Shown here one piece after another: positions 1-9,137 of a stretch of DNA of 64,000 bases. Numbering within the stretch: position 1 is the first letter of the stretch; the number at the start of each line of letters is the position of its first letter. Origin of the DNA: Heliocidaris tuberculata (lineage: Eukaryota; Echinodermata; Echinoidea; Camarodonta; Echinometridae); NCBI GenBank assembly GCA_025618425.1, contig CM046848.1:24822624-24886623 (forward strand), read 5' to 3'. The position numbers were made by a program, and so were the translations under genes. Under the pieces are notes generated by a model. The model was not told the origin of the DNA. It did not search any database and saw only the letters and a program-made list of their open reading frames with translations.

Positions 1-121
1 TATAGTTACGTCAGTCACACCGACGAGACTGACCCATCACCGGTAACAGAACGAACAAAATATTACATTACACTGAATGGCCAAGAATCGGTCGGTTTGG
101 AGTCCGTGTGACTGAGGTATT
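1..121 (-). repeat. Short interspersed element, copy 1 (cut by window edge)
   Basis: Read on the minus strand this piece starts ATACCTCAGTCACA and ends near GTAACTATA. The same order of blocks (ATAC-TCAGTCAC, TTCTTGGCCA, GTGTAATGTAA, TTTTGTTC, GTAACTAT) recurs on the plus strand at 6042-6164, so this is a dispersed family, probably a small non-autonomous DNA transposon. The left end is truncated by the window. Confidence 0.6.
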
Positions 122-141
122 ATCTTCATGAGGCGGCTGTA

Positions 142-380
142 CACTGCAGAAACCAGGGTGTTAAATCAACACCCTCTCGGTATCTATATTGGGCTACACC
201 AGATAAGTGTTAAAACAACACCAGTTTTGAATCAAACTGGTGTTGTTTTAACGCTAACTGGTGTTGTTTTAACACTAATTTGGTGTAGCCCAATATCAAA
301 CTGGTGTTTTAACACTTTTCTGGTGTAGACCAATATTGATACCGAGATGGTGTTGAATTTACACCGTGGTTTTTGCAGTG
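142..380. mobile_element. Foldback MITE, 239 bp, TA target duplication
   Basis: The two ends are long imperfect inverted repeats: the left begins CACTGCAGAAACCAGGGTGT and the complement of the right begins CACTGCAAAAACCACGGTGT, with pairing that continues for roughly 80 bp. TA flanks both ends (140-141 and 381-382). The centre carries short internal direct repeats of the type AACTGGTGTTGTTTTAA. No coding capacity is seen. The TA duplication would suit a Tc1/mariner-type non-autonomous element, but the family is not proved. Confidence 0.75.
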
Positions 381-382
381 TA

Positions 383-585
383 CGACACGTGTTCCGGTGA
401 CAATTGCTTCGCAGTCAATTTCGCCTACTATAACCGAATCGCAAACTCCATCCCTGGACCAAACACTATACCTAACCCTTATCCTAAACCTAACCTAAAA
501 CCCAGTTGCAACCCTAATCCTAACCCTATATATCTTTGACAAAATAAAACCGGGAGCAATAATTGTCGGAGCACTCAGCAGATGA
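383..585 (+). repeat. Dispersed repeat with telomere-like core, copy 1
   Basis: Ends resemble TGCTCCGGCGACAATTG and its complement, and the core is rich in CCTAACCCTAA-like pentamers and hexamers followed by an AATAAA-like string. Related copies are at 21204-21395, 23427-23632 and, inverted, 43392-43510. It directly abuts the foldback element at 142-380. Confidence 0.65.
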
Positions 586-642
586 AGATAGGTAGCTGGA
601 AATGAAAACCAAGTCTTGAGATGCCTAAAATGGATGGGTTAA

Positions 643-666
643 GAGAGAGAGAGAGAGAGAGAGAGA
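643..666 (+). repeat. (GA)n microsatellite
   Basis: An uninterrupted GA run lies just upstream of the transporter start codon. It would encode a run of Arg-Glu if the in-frame ATG codons at 621 or 630 were used, which argues against those starts. Confidence 0.9.
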
Positions 667-713
667 TCTTCTTAACTAAAATAGGACAATTTCATTTTCA
701 TTTTTTGCCAGTG

Positions 714-942
714 ATGGTCGATTCGTCAAAACAAGGCGAGAGTGAAACTCAACGATGTCGACCGTCGCGAGGATGGAAGAGATGGTTCATCTTAGCAGGA
801 TTGTTCTTCGTATCTTTCCTAGAGGTAGGATCAATCAGGACACTTTCTCTCTTCCTCGATGACCTCACATTTCAGTTTGATGTCAGCACTTCTTACATGG
901 GAGCTATATACGGGCTCATCTCCGGAATGCCATATTTCCTAG
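714..942 (+). CDS. SLC16-like exon 1 (N-terminus and first helix)
   Basis: 229 nt, 76 codons plus one base. The donor is AG|GTAAGG at 943. It encodes a short polar N-terminus and the first membrane segment (WFILAGLFFVSFLEVG). Confidence 0.85.
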
Positions 943-1250
943 GTAAGGTGCTGCTGTCGAATGTTGTAATAAGATTTTAAATAACACCTAGTTATTAGCA
1001 TCAGTCGCAAGCTGGGGAGCGTTTCATGAAAGGAAGTTGTCGGATATTTTGTCTTCACAGCATTACTCAATCTACCGCTACTACGCTACTTCTCCCTTCG
1101 ACAGTTAACAATATTTGGAGGCATTCTAATATCGGGAGGACTAATTGCTGCTTCATATACCCGAACAACCCCAGAGATAACTACCGCTCTTATTGCATTT
1201 GGTAAGTCTTTGGCCAAAAAATTGTATTCTTATTATACATACTGATGATG

Positions 1251-1335
<85 letters not shown>

Positions 1336-1378
1336 TAATAATAATAATAATGATGATAATAATAAAAATTATGACGAC

Positions 1379-1426
<48 letters not shown>

Positions 1427-4400
1427 TTTACATGTGACATTAAGGCGAATCCTTTTATCTCAGCCTATTGATCCAATTCGCCTTAACCCACGTTCGCTTT
1501 CGCCTTAACCACCAATTTCTATTGTGACGGAATGAACCGCATTGTTAGGATTCACCTTAAGTCACGCATAATTTCCCCAGCCAATTTCGCAACTTTGTCA
1601 GTCCAATTTATTTTACGAGCGATTTTCGCCATGCCGTGCTATTCGGCAGTTCAAACTCATGATCTGTGCATTAAAATTCATCTCGGAAGCATTCATATTC
1701 GCATTTCAGGCAGTCGAATTAACACTCTTTTCATTCAAATTCATAGGTCACCCATGTAATTCATAAAGCCTTCACTTAATTTAGCATCGCATGGTCACGT
1801 GATCACGCAAGAAACTCGTTTCTGCGTTCGAATTCATTTTGGAACATCCAATTTAGCGTGTTGTGCATTCAATTTAACAATTTTCCACCAACATGATTTG
1901 TGATATTTTTCTATTGTCTTGTTATGTATTGTGTGTGTGACATGATATTTGCCATTCAAGATAAGGCCTGCATGTTTTTTGTTAGGGCGTATTTTAAAGA
2001 TCCCATCGTTTGAGCGAATAAAGGTCTATTCATTTTTGTCTCGTGGATGTATATAGACATGAAACAACTGTAGGTCGCGAGAAAGAACTTATATATATTT
2101 TTTTCTTTTGTAAGGGAGGAGACACTGAATACTAGAACATATCTTAGAAGACAAGAAGAAGAATGAAAGCTCTTGTACCGCTGTTTCATGCAGGAGATGA
2201 TTAAGAAAAAGTAACCTTATCGTCTAAGTAGATATAAAGAAGGATTTTAAAAGTTACCTTAATTTCCTATAGTTAGGTGATTTTAAAAAAAGAAGGAAAT
2301 GCTGTTTCTGACATTGTGTTGGCGATTGGGTGGAGAGTGACAAATGTAGATTACTGCTTTGCCAAAGGTCACTAGATTTCATGTCAACTGGTGAGAACAT
2401 CTATGGGATGTATAAACGTTCACAATCTTCAAACATTATAATTCTAATTCGAAAAAATCGAAAAGGGGTAATATTTTCTATGAAAGGAAAAGTGATGACT
2501 TAATTTTTTTTTTTAGTTGATGAACTAGTTTATAAGCTATGAAGTATCATTTGATCTTGTAACTTTTATTCTGTTTTTTTTAAAATGTCCCCACCAGGTT
2601 TAGGATTTGTCTTCATTGTTCTCCCAACTAACTCTTGTCCTGCCGACTACTTCCCCGATCGATTTGAGGTCGCCACTGGAGTCTTCATCTCAGGTGGGAG
2701 CGTCGGAGTCATGTTAATGCCTTGGCTCTTTGAAACCCTGATTGGGATGTACGGATGGAGAGGCGGTCTTCTGCTGCTTGGTGGGTTGACTACCCATCTC
2801 ATCGTGATCGGTTCACTTCTAAAACCCACAAAGAAGCAACGTTCCAGACAAGACAAACATGCGACTCCATATGGTGACGAACTTTCTGGACACGTAAACG
2901 TCAATTTTAAACTAGATCCCCCTGATGTAGAAACTAAAGGCGTGGACTGTAAAAGTCCGGAGACAGAATTACATAATGGGATAGATGAAGAATACACTAC
3001 TCATATAATCAAAAGAGTCCCGTCTCCTGATCGCGTTGAAACTGAAGTAAGATCAAATGATGGGGAACATGGCAGCAATTGTGATCAGCCTAGACTTTCA
3101 AAAGTCAGTAAGGTCACTGATATTGTAGTCACGTCTAACATGTCTAATGAACGTACAAGGAAAAGATACATAGCACATTATAAAGGTGATGAGGTCAGCT
3201 CATCAAATAATGAATCTCCTGTAGACGTGGACATTGAAGCCACACATAACATCAACACGAGATGTTCTTGTAATTTGTTTTCTTCCACTGCAAGGTTCTT
3301 CAAAGAACACCCCCTCATGATCATCGTTTGCATTCAGGTGTTTCTCTTTGCTCTTCCGTACGGCACCTGGCTCTTGTTCACGATCCCCAACGCCCAAGCG
3401 AAAGGCCTGACTGACCTTAGGGCTACCCAACTGTCCATCGCCGGTGGAATTGCCAACTTCCTTGGGCGCTTTTCGTGTGGCTTCATCACCTCCAGAAAGT
3501 TGGCTAGAATCGAAGTCTGGTATATGATCGCCAATATCATATCATCTATTGCATTCTTCGTCAATTATGTGGCCGATTCGTTCTGGTTCCTGTTGATACT
3601 TTCCCTCCTTTTTGGATTTACGGTTGGCTTCAAGGCTCCTGCACAGTTTACCCTTGTGATGAATGCTGTTGGACAGGAGTACTTCAAGACCGGGCTAGGG
3701 ATACTCTTTCTGTGTGGTGGATCGGCCTTCCCAGTCCTTGGATTTATTGCTGGTTAGTTCAGATTCTTGACGCTATTTTCTCGCAATCTTGATTTTAAGA
3801 TGGCAGTAAACCAAAATTTCTAATGTGATTTGGAGGAATGATGCCTCCGAAGAAGAACCTATATTATTCGGTTTTAAGTCATATAATACTGCAAGTTTTA
3901 TAAATATATACTTGGGGTGGAGCGAGCAATAATCCCGACAATATGTGATTTCCTAACTCATCGTTCACAAACGGTAAGATATCGTGGCGTAGCTTCTTCT
4001 TCGTTAGACATTACATGCGGGGTGCCACAGGGTACCAAGTTGGGGCCGATCCTCTTTCTGGTCATGATAAATGACGCAGCGTGCACAACAGTAAATCGAT
4101 GGAAATATGTAGATGATCTTAGCCTCTTGGAGATCGTTCGCAAAGATGAACCGCCAGCACTGCAGTCACATGTAGACTCACTTGTTGATTGGTGTAGGGA
4201 CAATGATATGCGGCCAAACCCTACTAAGTGCAAATCAATGAAAATCTCTTTCCTGCGTAGTGCATCTCACCCGTTACATCTCGAGATTGATGGCATTGCT
4301 TTAGAGGCTGTGTCATCACTAAAACTACTTGGTGTCACTATCCAAAATGACCTGAAATGGGATGAGCAGGTAAAGCGACTCATCAGCAATGCTGCTAGAC

Positions 4401-6470
4401 GACTGTTCATCCTCACAAAGCTTAAGAAAAACAGTGTCAAGGCAGAAGATCTGGTCGACATCTATAAGACCTACATCAGGCCGTTAATCGAATTCGCGGC
4501 ACCTGTCTGGGCATCCGGCATAAGCAAAGCCCAAGCCCTAACCATCGAAAGAGTACAGAAGAGAGCCCTTCGAATTGTTGCTTGGCCTGATATCAAGCCG
4601 TACAATGAATTCTTGAACACGATGAATGTGAGTTCACTTGAGGACCGACGCAACCAGCTCGTCAGCAAGTTCGCTCAATCATTACTCCTCTCAAGTCGAC
4701 ATCGCCACTTCTTGCCCCCCACGCGATCAGTGACATCTGGTCGTACCCTTCGCAACTCCCGTCACCTTGAAATACCTCGAGCCAGAACTTCTAGATACAA
4801 ACAATCTCCAATACCTCACTTTGTCCAACTTTTGAATTCTGCTATGTAATGTTCTGCTATGTAATGTAATGCTATGTAATTCTAATCTTTCATGTGCAAT
4901 ATGTATGAACTCTTGATTCCTTTGTATTGATTTTGTTCATGTTTTACTCATACATGTATGTTTTACTCTCAAATAATATGTATTCATAATTAAAGCAATA
5001 TTAAGTAAATGATACATTGCATATGAAATGGTCAGCTCTTTTAACAGTATTTATCATTTAAAATCATATTTTTTTGTATTTTTCCCCATTACACCTATAT
5101 ACTTGACTATATCAATATGGTTTTTATGTAATTTGAGGTTGTTTCCTCTCCTTTTTTTTTTGGGGGGGGGGGGGGGAGGTTAAGTATTAGAACCAGCATA
5201 CACACTTTTTTAAAGATTATAATTTTCAAGCAATGTAAGACTCTGGATGCCATTACTGCTATTGCATATTGTTACAGTTATCACTTTTTAGCATAATTTT
5301 TCTCTGTAACCGATTTTTCATTTCATTTCATTATTGATCAAATTAATGTCCTGTTTGAATGGTTTATTCATGATATGTAACTTTTATTAGCTTGTCCGTT
5401 GACCCTTTTTAACTGTACAATATTTTCATACATAAGTTAATATAAATTCCATATTTATATGTTATATATATGCAAATGTTAATCTTTCATTGTAAATATG
5501 ACAGTATTGGTCTTTTGACTTTTGTCATGTGATTTATTGCCAATAAAACCGAAATTGAATTGAATTGAATTGAATATATACTGATATATTATGTACATAC
5601 CGATAAACCGACAGCCCACGAAATCGACATTGTCGGTCTAGTGAACCTTCAGGAAAGTTGTCAGAAGGCCCACGAGATCGACATGTCGGTCTTTTGGTTA
5701 TTGGTCTTGTGCGCCGTTTTTTAATTGTAAAATGCGCACCGGCAAATCAGTTTTAGCTACTTTTGGGCTCCATTCTATAAGCTATGAAGGGCCGGTCACT
5801 TATTACCGATAACGATAACGATAACTATAACATCGGTCATCACATGAAGTGAATGTGGAAGTGAAAGTTATTGGATATGCCACCGACAGCTCATTAAATC
5901 GGTGAGGTGGGGCCCGGACACCGATATTCAGTACCATTGCCGCATAAACTTTAGGACAAGGATTTGGGAACAGTTTATAGTTCTAATGATCGTTATTGTT
6001 ATCATTGATATGACAAATTGCAAGAGGGTTCCCTAGAATTGATACTTCAGTCACAACGTCAAACCGATTCCAGACCAACACCAAACCGAACAATTCTTGG
6101 CCAAAGGTGTAATGTAACTTTTTTGTTCAATCTGGTGTCGGTTTTGTTTGTGTAACTATGGTATAACATGAAAATACATCCTCAAAATGCCCGAAATCTG
6201 TTTGTGTGTGTGTGTGTGGGAGGGGGGGTTACATCAAATGTCAATGGTAAATGTCTAATGCTTTATAGATTATGAAAGGAATCAATCCCAGATAATGCAT
6301 CTCTGATTTTCTATTTTTCCTATTTATAATTTTTGACAGGAGCAATCTACGATCGTACGCAGTCCTACAACATCGCGTTTTGCATAATGGGAGCTTTAGA
6401 TGTTTCTGCCGCCATTCTGATCATTACTCCCGTAGCCTGGCGACGATTCTGCAAAAGAAGCACCACCTGA
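714..6470 (+). CDS. Monocarboxylate transporter-like protein (SLC16/MFS), 4 exons
   Basis: Exons 714-942, 1061-1201, 2598-3752 and 6340-6470 join in frame (each junction after codon position 1) to 1656 nt, 551 residues. The expected product is a 12-helix major-facilitator membrane protein carrying small organic acids or related solutes with protons; the substrate cannot be read. Seen: first hydrophobic segment at about residues 21-48, a charged central loop at roughly 205-350, then a C-terminal half containing GGIANFLGRFSCGF, like the conserved eighth helix of SLC16, and GAIYDRTQSYNIAF, like the GWLYD-TGSY stretch before the last helices. The family's N-terminal DGGWGW-type motif is replaced by SRGWKRW, so this is a divergent member. 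ATG 714 is preferred to in-frame 621 because a pyrimidine-rich stretch ending CCAG at 711 looks like a splice acceptor of a 5'UTR intron and the upstream codons are microsatellite. Length fits the family. Confidence 0.88.
1015..1052 (+). mobile_element. Solitary MITE end immediately upstream of a splice acceptor
   Basis: The stretch beginning GGGAGCGTTTCATGAAAGG matches the terminal repeat of the palindromic elements at 36063-36198 and 25580-25712 and is preceded by the same CTG. Homology stops at about 1052, eight bases before exon 2, so the second inverted repeat is absent. Confidence 0.75.
1061..1201 (+). CDS. SLC16-like exon 2
   Basis: 141 nt between acceptor TTCACAG| and donor G|GTAAGT. 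It encodes LLNLPLLRYFSLRQLTIFGG and onward, matching the family's short loop with RFGCR-like residues followed by a helix. Intron 1 is only 118 nt. Confidence 0.85.
1244..1425 (+). repeat. (AAT)n microsatellite in SLC16-like intron 2
   Basis: About 180 bp of AAT repeats with occasional ATG and AAAT interruptions. The open reading frames across it (poly-Asn, poly-Ile) are artefacts. The rest of intron 2 (1426-2597) is AT-rich and shows nothing else I can name. Confidence 0.97.
2598..3752 (+). CDS. SLC16-like exon 3 (helices, central loop, C-terminal half)
   Basis: 1155 nt from acceptor CCACCAG| to donor G|GTTAGT. It contains the end of the N-terminal bundle, the long hydrophilic loop (charged and low complexity, with many acidic residues and Ser) and most of the C-terminal helical bundle. 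One uninterrupted frame supports it strongly. Confidence 0.9.
3913..5572 (+). mobile_element. 5'-truncated non-LTR retrotransposon (CR1/L2/Jockey-like) in SLC16-like intron 3
   Basis: The insertion is bounded by the exact 10-bp direct repeat AATATATACT at 3903-3912 and 5573-5582. It carries the C-terminal part of a reverse transcriptase ORF, an AT-rich 3' untranslated region, an AATAAA-like signal and a terminal (TTGAA)n tail at about 5554-5572. This is the structure of a target-primed insertion that stopped before completing the 5' end. It lies in the same direction as the host gene. Confidence 0.85.
3917..4849 (+). CDS. Reverse transcriptase, C-terminal fragment (non-LTR type)
   Basis: A 310-residue open frame without a native start. 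It contains GVPQGTKLGPILF (finger/palm region), the catalytic YVDDL, then KCKSMKISF and SLKLLGVTI (thumb), followed by the usual C-terminal tail with WASGISKAQ and VQKRAL-type motifs. The endonuclease and the N-terminal part of the RT are missing because the element is 5'-truncated. The frame has no stop codons, which with the intact target duplication suggests a recent insertion. It is not expected to make an active protein. Confidence 0.85.
   Translation: MERAIIPTICDFLTHRSQTVRYRGVASSSLDITCGVPQGTKLGPILFLVMINDAACTTVNRWKYVDDLSLLEIVRKDEPPALQSHVDSLVDWCRDNDMRPNPTKCKSMKISFLRSASHPLHLEIDGIALEAVSSLKLLGVTIQNDLKWDEQVKRLISNAARRLFILTKLKKNSVKAEDLVDIYKTYIRPLIEFAAPVWASGISKAQALTIERVQKRALRIVAWPDIKPYNEFLNTMNVSSLEDRRNQLVSKFAQSLLLSSRHRHFLPPTRSVTSGRTLRNSRHLEIPRARTSRYKQSPIPHFVQLLNSAM
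6042..6164 (+). repeat. Short interspersed element, copy 2, in SLC16-like intron 3
   Basis: Begins ATACTTCAGTCACAACG and ends GTAACTATGGTAT; the ends are weakly inverted. It is the plus-strand counterpart of the copy at 1-121, so two copies of the family bracket most of the transporter gene. Confidence 0.6.
6340..6470 (+). CDS. SLC16-like exon 4 (last helix and stop)
   Basis: 131 nt from acceptor TTGACAG| to TGA at 6468-6470. It encodes the end of the YDRTQSYNIAF stretch, a final membrane segment (ALDVSAAILIITPVAW) and a short basic tail RRFCKRSTT. No clear AATAAA signal was picked out in the first 200 bp downstream. Confidence 0.87.
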
Positions 6471-8059
6471 TCCTCCAGATTTTCTTATAAAATCTTCATT
6501 GCTTCTTTCTAACCGAGATGTAATGTATTAGATGGGCACTTGGTCAGGACGCATACGGGCCATTGTAGTTGGGGTTAGATTGTAAGCTCCTGTAAAATTG
6601 ATATTCTCTATAATGTTCTCACCAAAAGTGGAGCGCTTATAAAAGGGAAATTGAGTGTATGTATAAAAAAAAAAACACGAAGATCTTAATATAATTTATT
6701 AACCTTTCTGTATGAAGAATATCAGGTAGTCATTATGGGCCCTAAAAAATTTTAAAAGTTACAAAATTAAAGAATTGGAAATGAAACAAAATATTTTAAA
6801 ACAAATCGAGTAACTTAAGTCATATCAAATTACTACGGGAATAGATACGTTTTATGGTTCTTTTGAAAGTAGCAAGACATTTTGTCTAATATAAATTGGG
6901 ATGTTGATTCCATGTTTTTGATTTGGCTAGTGCAGAAAAAAAAAATCAGCTGAAGATAATCTTGGAACGAGAAAGTTTATATTTGTCAATTAGTGAGAGA
7001 AGTGACAGTTATTGGATGGTAAGTTTTAAGGGTGACCTTAAAGAAATTCAGGGGCAAATGATTTGATATTTTAAAGACGTACTTACAAATCTTCAAAATA
7101 ATACATTGGTATAGAGGTAACTATGAAAGAAGCATAATAAAGTACGAGTCCAATCACTATCGTGTTTGAGGGGATGGGGCCCAAGGGGGGCAAGTTCCCC
7201 CCCCCCCCCCCATGACCAATGACAAATTTTCAACGATAAGAAAATGATAATTGACTTTTCAATCATTTAATAAAGAAATTTTTTCGAAGTAAATTGAAAC
7301 CAAATTGCTCTTTAAACCTCATAGATCATTAATAGAACTATTAATTCAAGTAGACGTTTCGAAACAAACCATCAACAAGGTAATCAAAGCTAATATTGAG
7401 GTACGTATCAAGCCAAACTGAGCTAATTTAAACGCCACTCTTATTATTCTGAATTGAAATAAAATCTGAAATATCTTCTAACATGTATACATGTTTATGA
7501 ATCAATTGCTTATGCAAATCAAATTAAACCCGTCCAAACACTTTCAATCAAAACGGAATGAGGCCAAAATCTTTGCTCGCTTACTTCGCTTGCTCGCAAA
7601 TAGCAATGACTTCATTGTGCTGTTGCTAAATGACATGCAGTACAATGGATTTTTAAGGCTTGAATCAGAATCAGAATTTGAATTCAGAGTTGACAAAGAA
7701 TTAAAAGCGGATATAAAGAACATCCAACGTCTACCCCCGCTCCCTGCTCCCAGTGCAAAGAAGGGCCTGATAAACGATTTTTTTTTTCTGGATTAACACT
7801 GGCTCGGATGCAGTGGCGTCCGGGGCAAATAATGAAGTTGCGCCCCGCCCCCCCCCCCCCCCTCTCCATGTGCCCAAACTTATCTACGTTATTGTACAAG
7901 AGAAGGAGCAAAGCGCAAATTTTTCCCTTTTTGATTCTACAAAAACACTATTTCTTGTGCATCTTACCCAAGAAATTTTGCGATTGACCACTGCAATTCA
8001 GCGGTAGAGAAGTTCGAATTTTGTACATAGATAAACGGTTTACTATTCACTCACTTCTA

Positions 8060-8425
8060 AAATTGGGAGCAAAATGTACGAAAACCTTGAGAGTCGAGAA
8101 ATTCAGCAAGGCGACCGAAAGTTGAGATTTTTTCAGATGTTGAACCTTGCAAATGCTGTTTTATAGACTTATCCTACATTGGGGCGGAACATTTAGCAAG
8201 AGTCAGATGAAACTTACATGATAGCGAACAAAGCAACGACAGTTACATCTTTATTTTTCAAGTTTTGAACTCTTTAAGCTATTCAAGAACTATATACTGG
8301 GGGCGCAAAATTACAAGATCCTGAAAGAAAATAATTAAGCGACCGAGCTTTAGAAATTTTCGCATTTCCAACCCTCAAAAACTGTGTTTCTAATGCATTT
8401 ACTTAGCGGATTGGGGGCGCATAAT
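8060..8425 (+). repeat. Degenerate tandem repeat, about 115-bp period
   Basis: The marker phrase ATTGGGGGCGCAAAAT or a variant recurs at about 8064, 8178, 8298 and 8410, and the intervening sequence shares blocks such as GCGACCGAAAGTTGAGA and AACCTTGCAAATGCTGTT with heavy divergence. It looks like an old minisatellite or an internally repeated transposon. Confidence 0.5.
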
Positions 8426-8509
8426 ACGGATTATTATTTTTCTCCATTTTCCTCCCCCCCCCCCTTTTTTATTTTATTTTTTATTTTTTTGAGGTAGAAT
8501 CGTCAAATT

Positions 8510-8735
8510 CATACCACTGGTACATCTCTTTAAAGGCGCAGGTCAAGTCCGAACATGAGTCGAATTTGACCAAGGTCAAAGGTCAAAAGGTTAATGAACT
8601 TTCTACAAAAAGCACTGTAACCACAATAACTTTCCATGGATTTGAGGTAAAACCACCAAATTCATAAAGGCGGGTCAAGTTGGAAAATGAGTGGAATCTG
8701 ATTAAGAACAAAGGTCAAGAGGTCAATGAACTTTC
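8510..8735 (+). repeat. Two diverged copies of a repeat containing AGGTCA pairs
   Basis: Blocks GAGGTA-AATCGTCAAATTCATA, GGCGCAGGTCAAGT, GAGTCGAATTTGA and AAGGTCAA-GGTTAATGAACTTTC occur twice, about 125-130 bp apart. Confidence 0.6.
8573..8585 (+). promoter_or_regulatory. Possible DR1 nuclear-receptor half-site pair
   Basis: AGGTCA A AGGTCA is a perfect direct repeat with one-base spacing, the form bound by RXR/HNF4/COUP-type receptors, about 0.5 kb upstream of the B-box coding region. The second repeat copy has AGGTCA AG AGGTCA (8712-8725, two-base spacing). Function is unproved and the sequence belongs to a repeat. Confidence 0.3.
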
Positions 8736-9018
8736 AGAGTCTCTAACTCTACGGCACTATTTTTCACTGACTGTGTTTTAAGAAATTAAATACATTTTTA
8801 AGGATCGACGGGGAAACTCAGGCAAAGACTGGATCTGTAATACGTGCAGCCGTATCGATAGCCTGTAGTTGTTTGTAATCATTTGGGAAGGCGGAAGCGA
8901 CACCGGAGGTCCTATCAAGTTTGTTATTGTAAACATGAACTTTGTACTGGTGGACACGATAGCATGTTGTTATCTATGCAAAAATGGGAATTTTTGTACA
9001 AAGGAAATATGAACATAT

Positions 9019-9055
9019 ACTAACGTTTTGTGTACTGACTTGTGAATTTTGATAG
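9019..9055 (+). other. Predicted branch point and 3' splice site of a 5'UTR intron (B-box gene)
   Basis: TACTAAC at 9019-9025 is a consensus branch-point sequence, followed about 30 nt later by TTTTGATAG| at 9055. An exon starting at 9056 would hold the entire coding region plus about 54 nt of leader. The upstream noncoding exon was not located. Confidence 0.5.
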
Positions 9056-9101
9056 GAGTAGCGGACCGGGTCGGTTCTATATTATATTGAAAGCAGACAG
9101 T

Positions 9102-9137
9102 ATGAAACGATGGCAAGCCTTTTCGATTCTCCTATGA
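9102..9137 (+). promoter_or_regulatory. Short uORF overlapping the B-box start codon
   Basis: An ATG at 9102, eight bases before the chosen start, opens an 11-codon frame that ends at TGA 9135-9137, inside the main coding region. If the leader begins at or before 9056 a scanning ribosome would meet it first. This could lower translation of the main frame. Confidence 0.4.

Larger units (their letters stand above)
6471..9018. other. Intergenic region between the transporter and B-box genes
   Basis: AT-rich sequence with short oligo-C/G tracts (about 7198-7211 and 7848-7861) and the tandem and hormone-site-like repeats listed separately. A 101-codon frame at 7491-7796 is composition-driven and has no recognisable motif. 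No gene is called here. Confidence 0.6.

Noticed and set aside
1193..1508. Poly-Asn and poly-Ile reading frames
   Set aside because: They are translations of the (AAT)n microsatellite in an intron.
2647..3564. Minus-strand frames opposite transporter exon 3
   Set aside because: Shadows of a long conserved plus-strand exon; no motif of their own.
7491..7796. 101-codon plus-strand frame
   Set aside because: No start context, no domain, AT-driven composition and an oligo-T end; nothing supports a gene.
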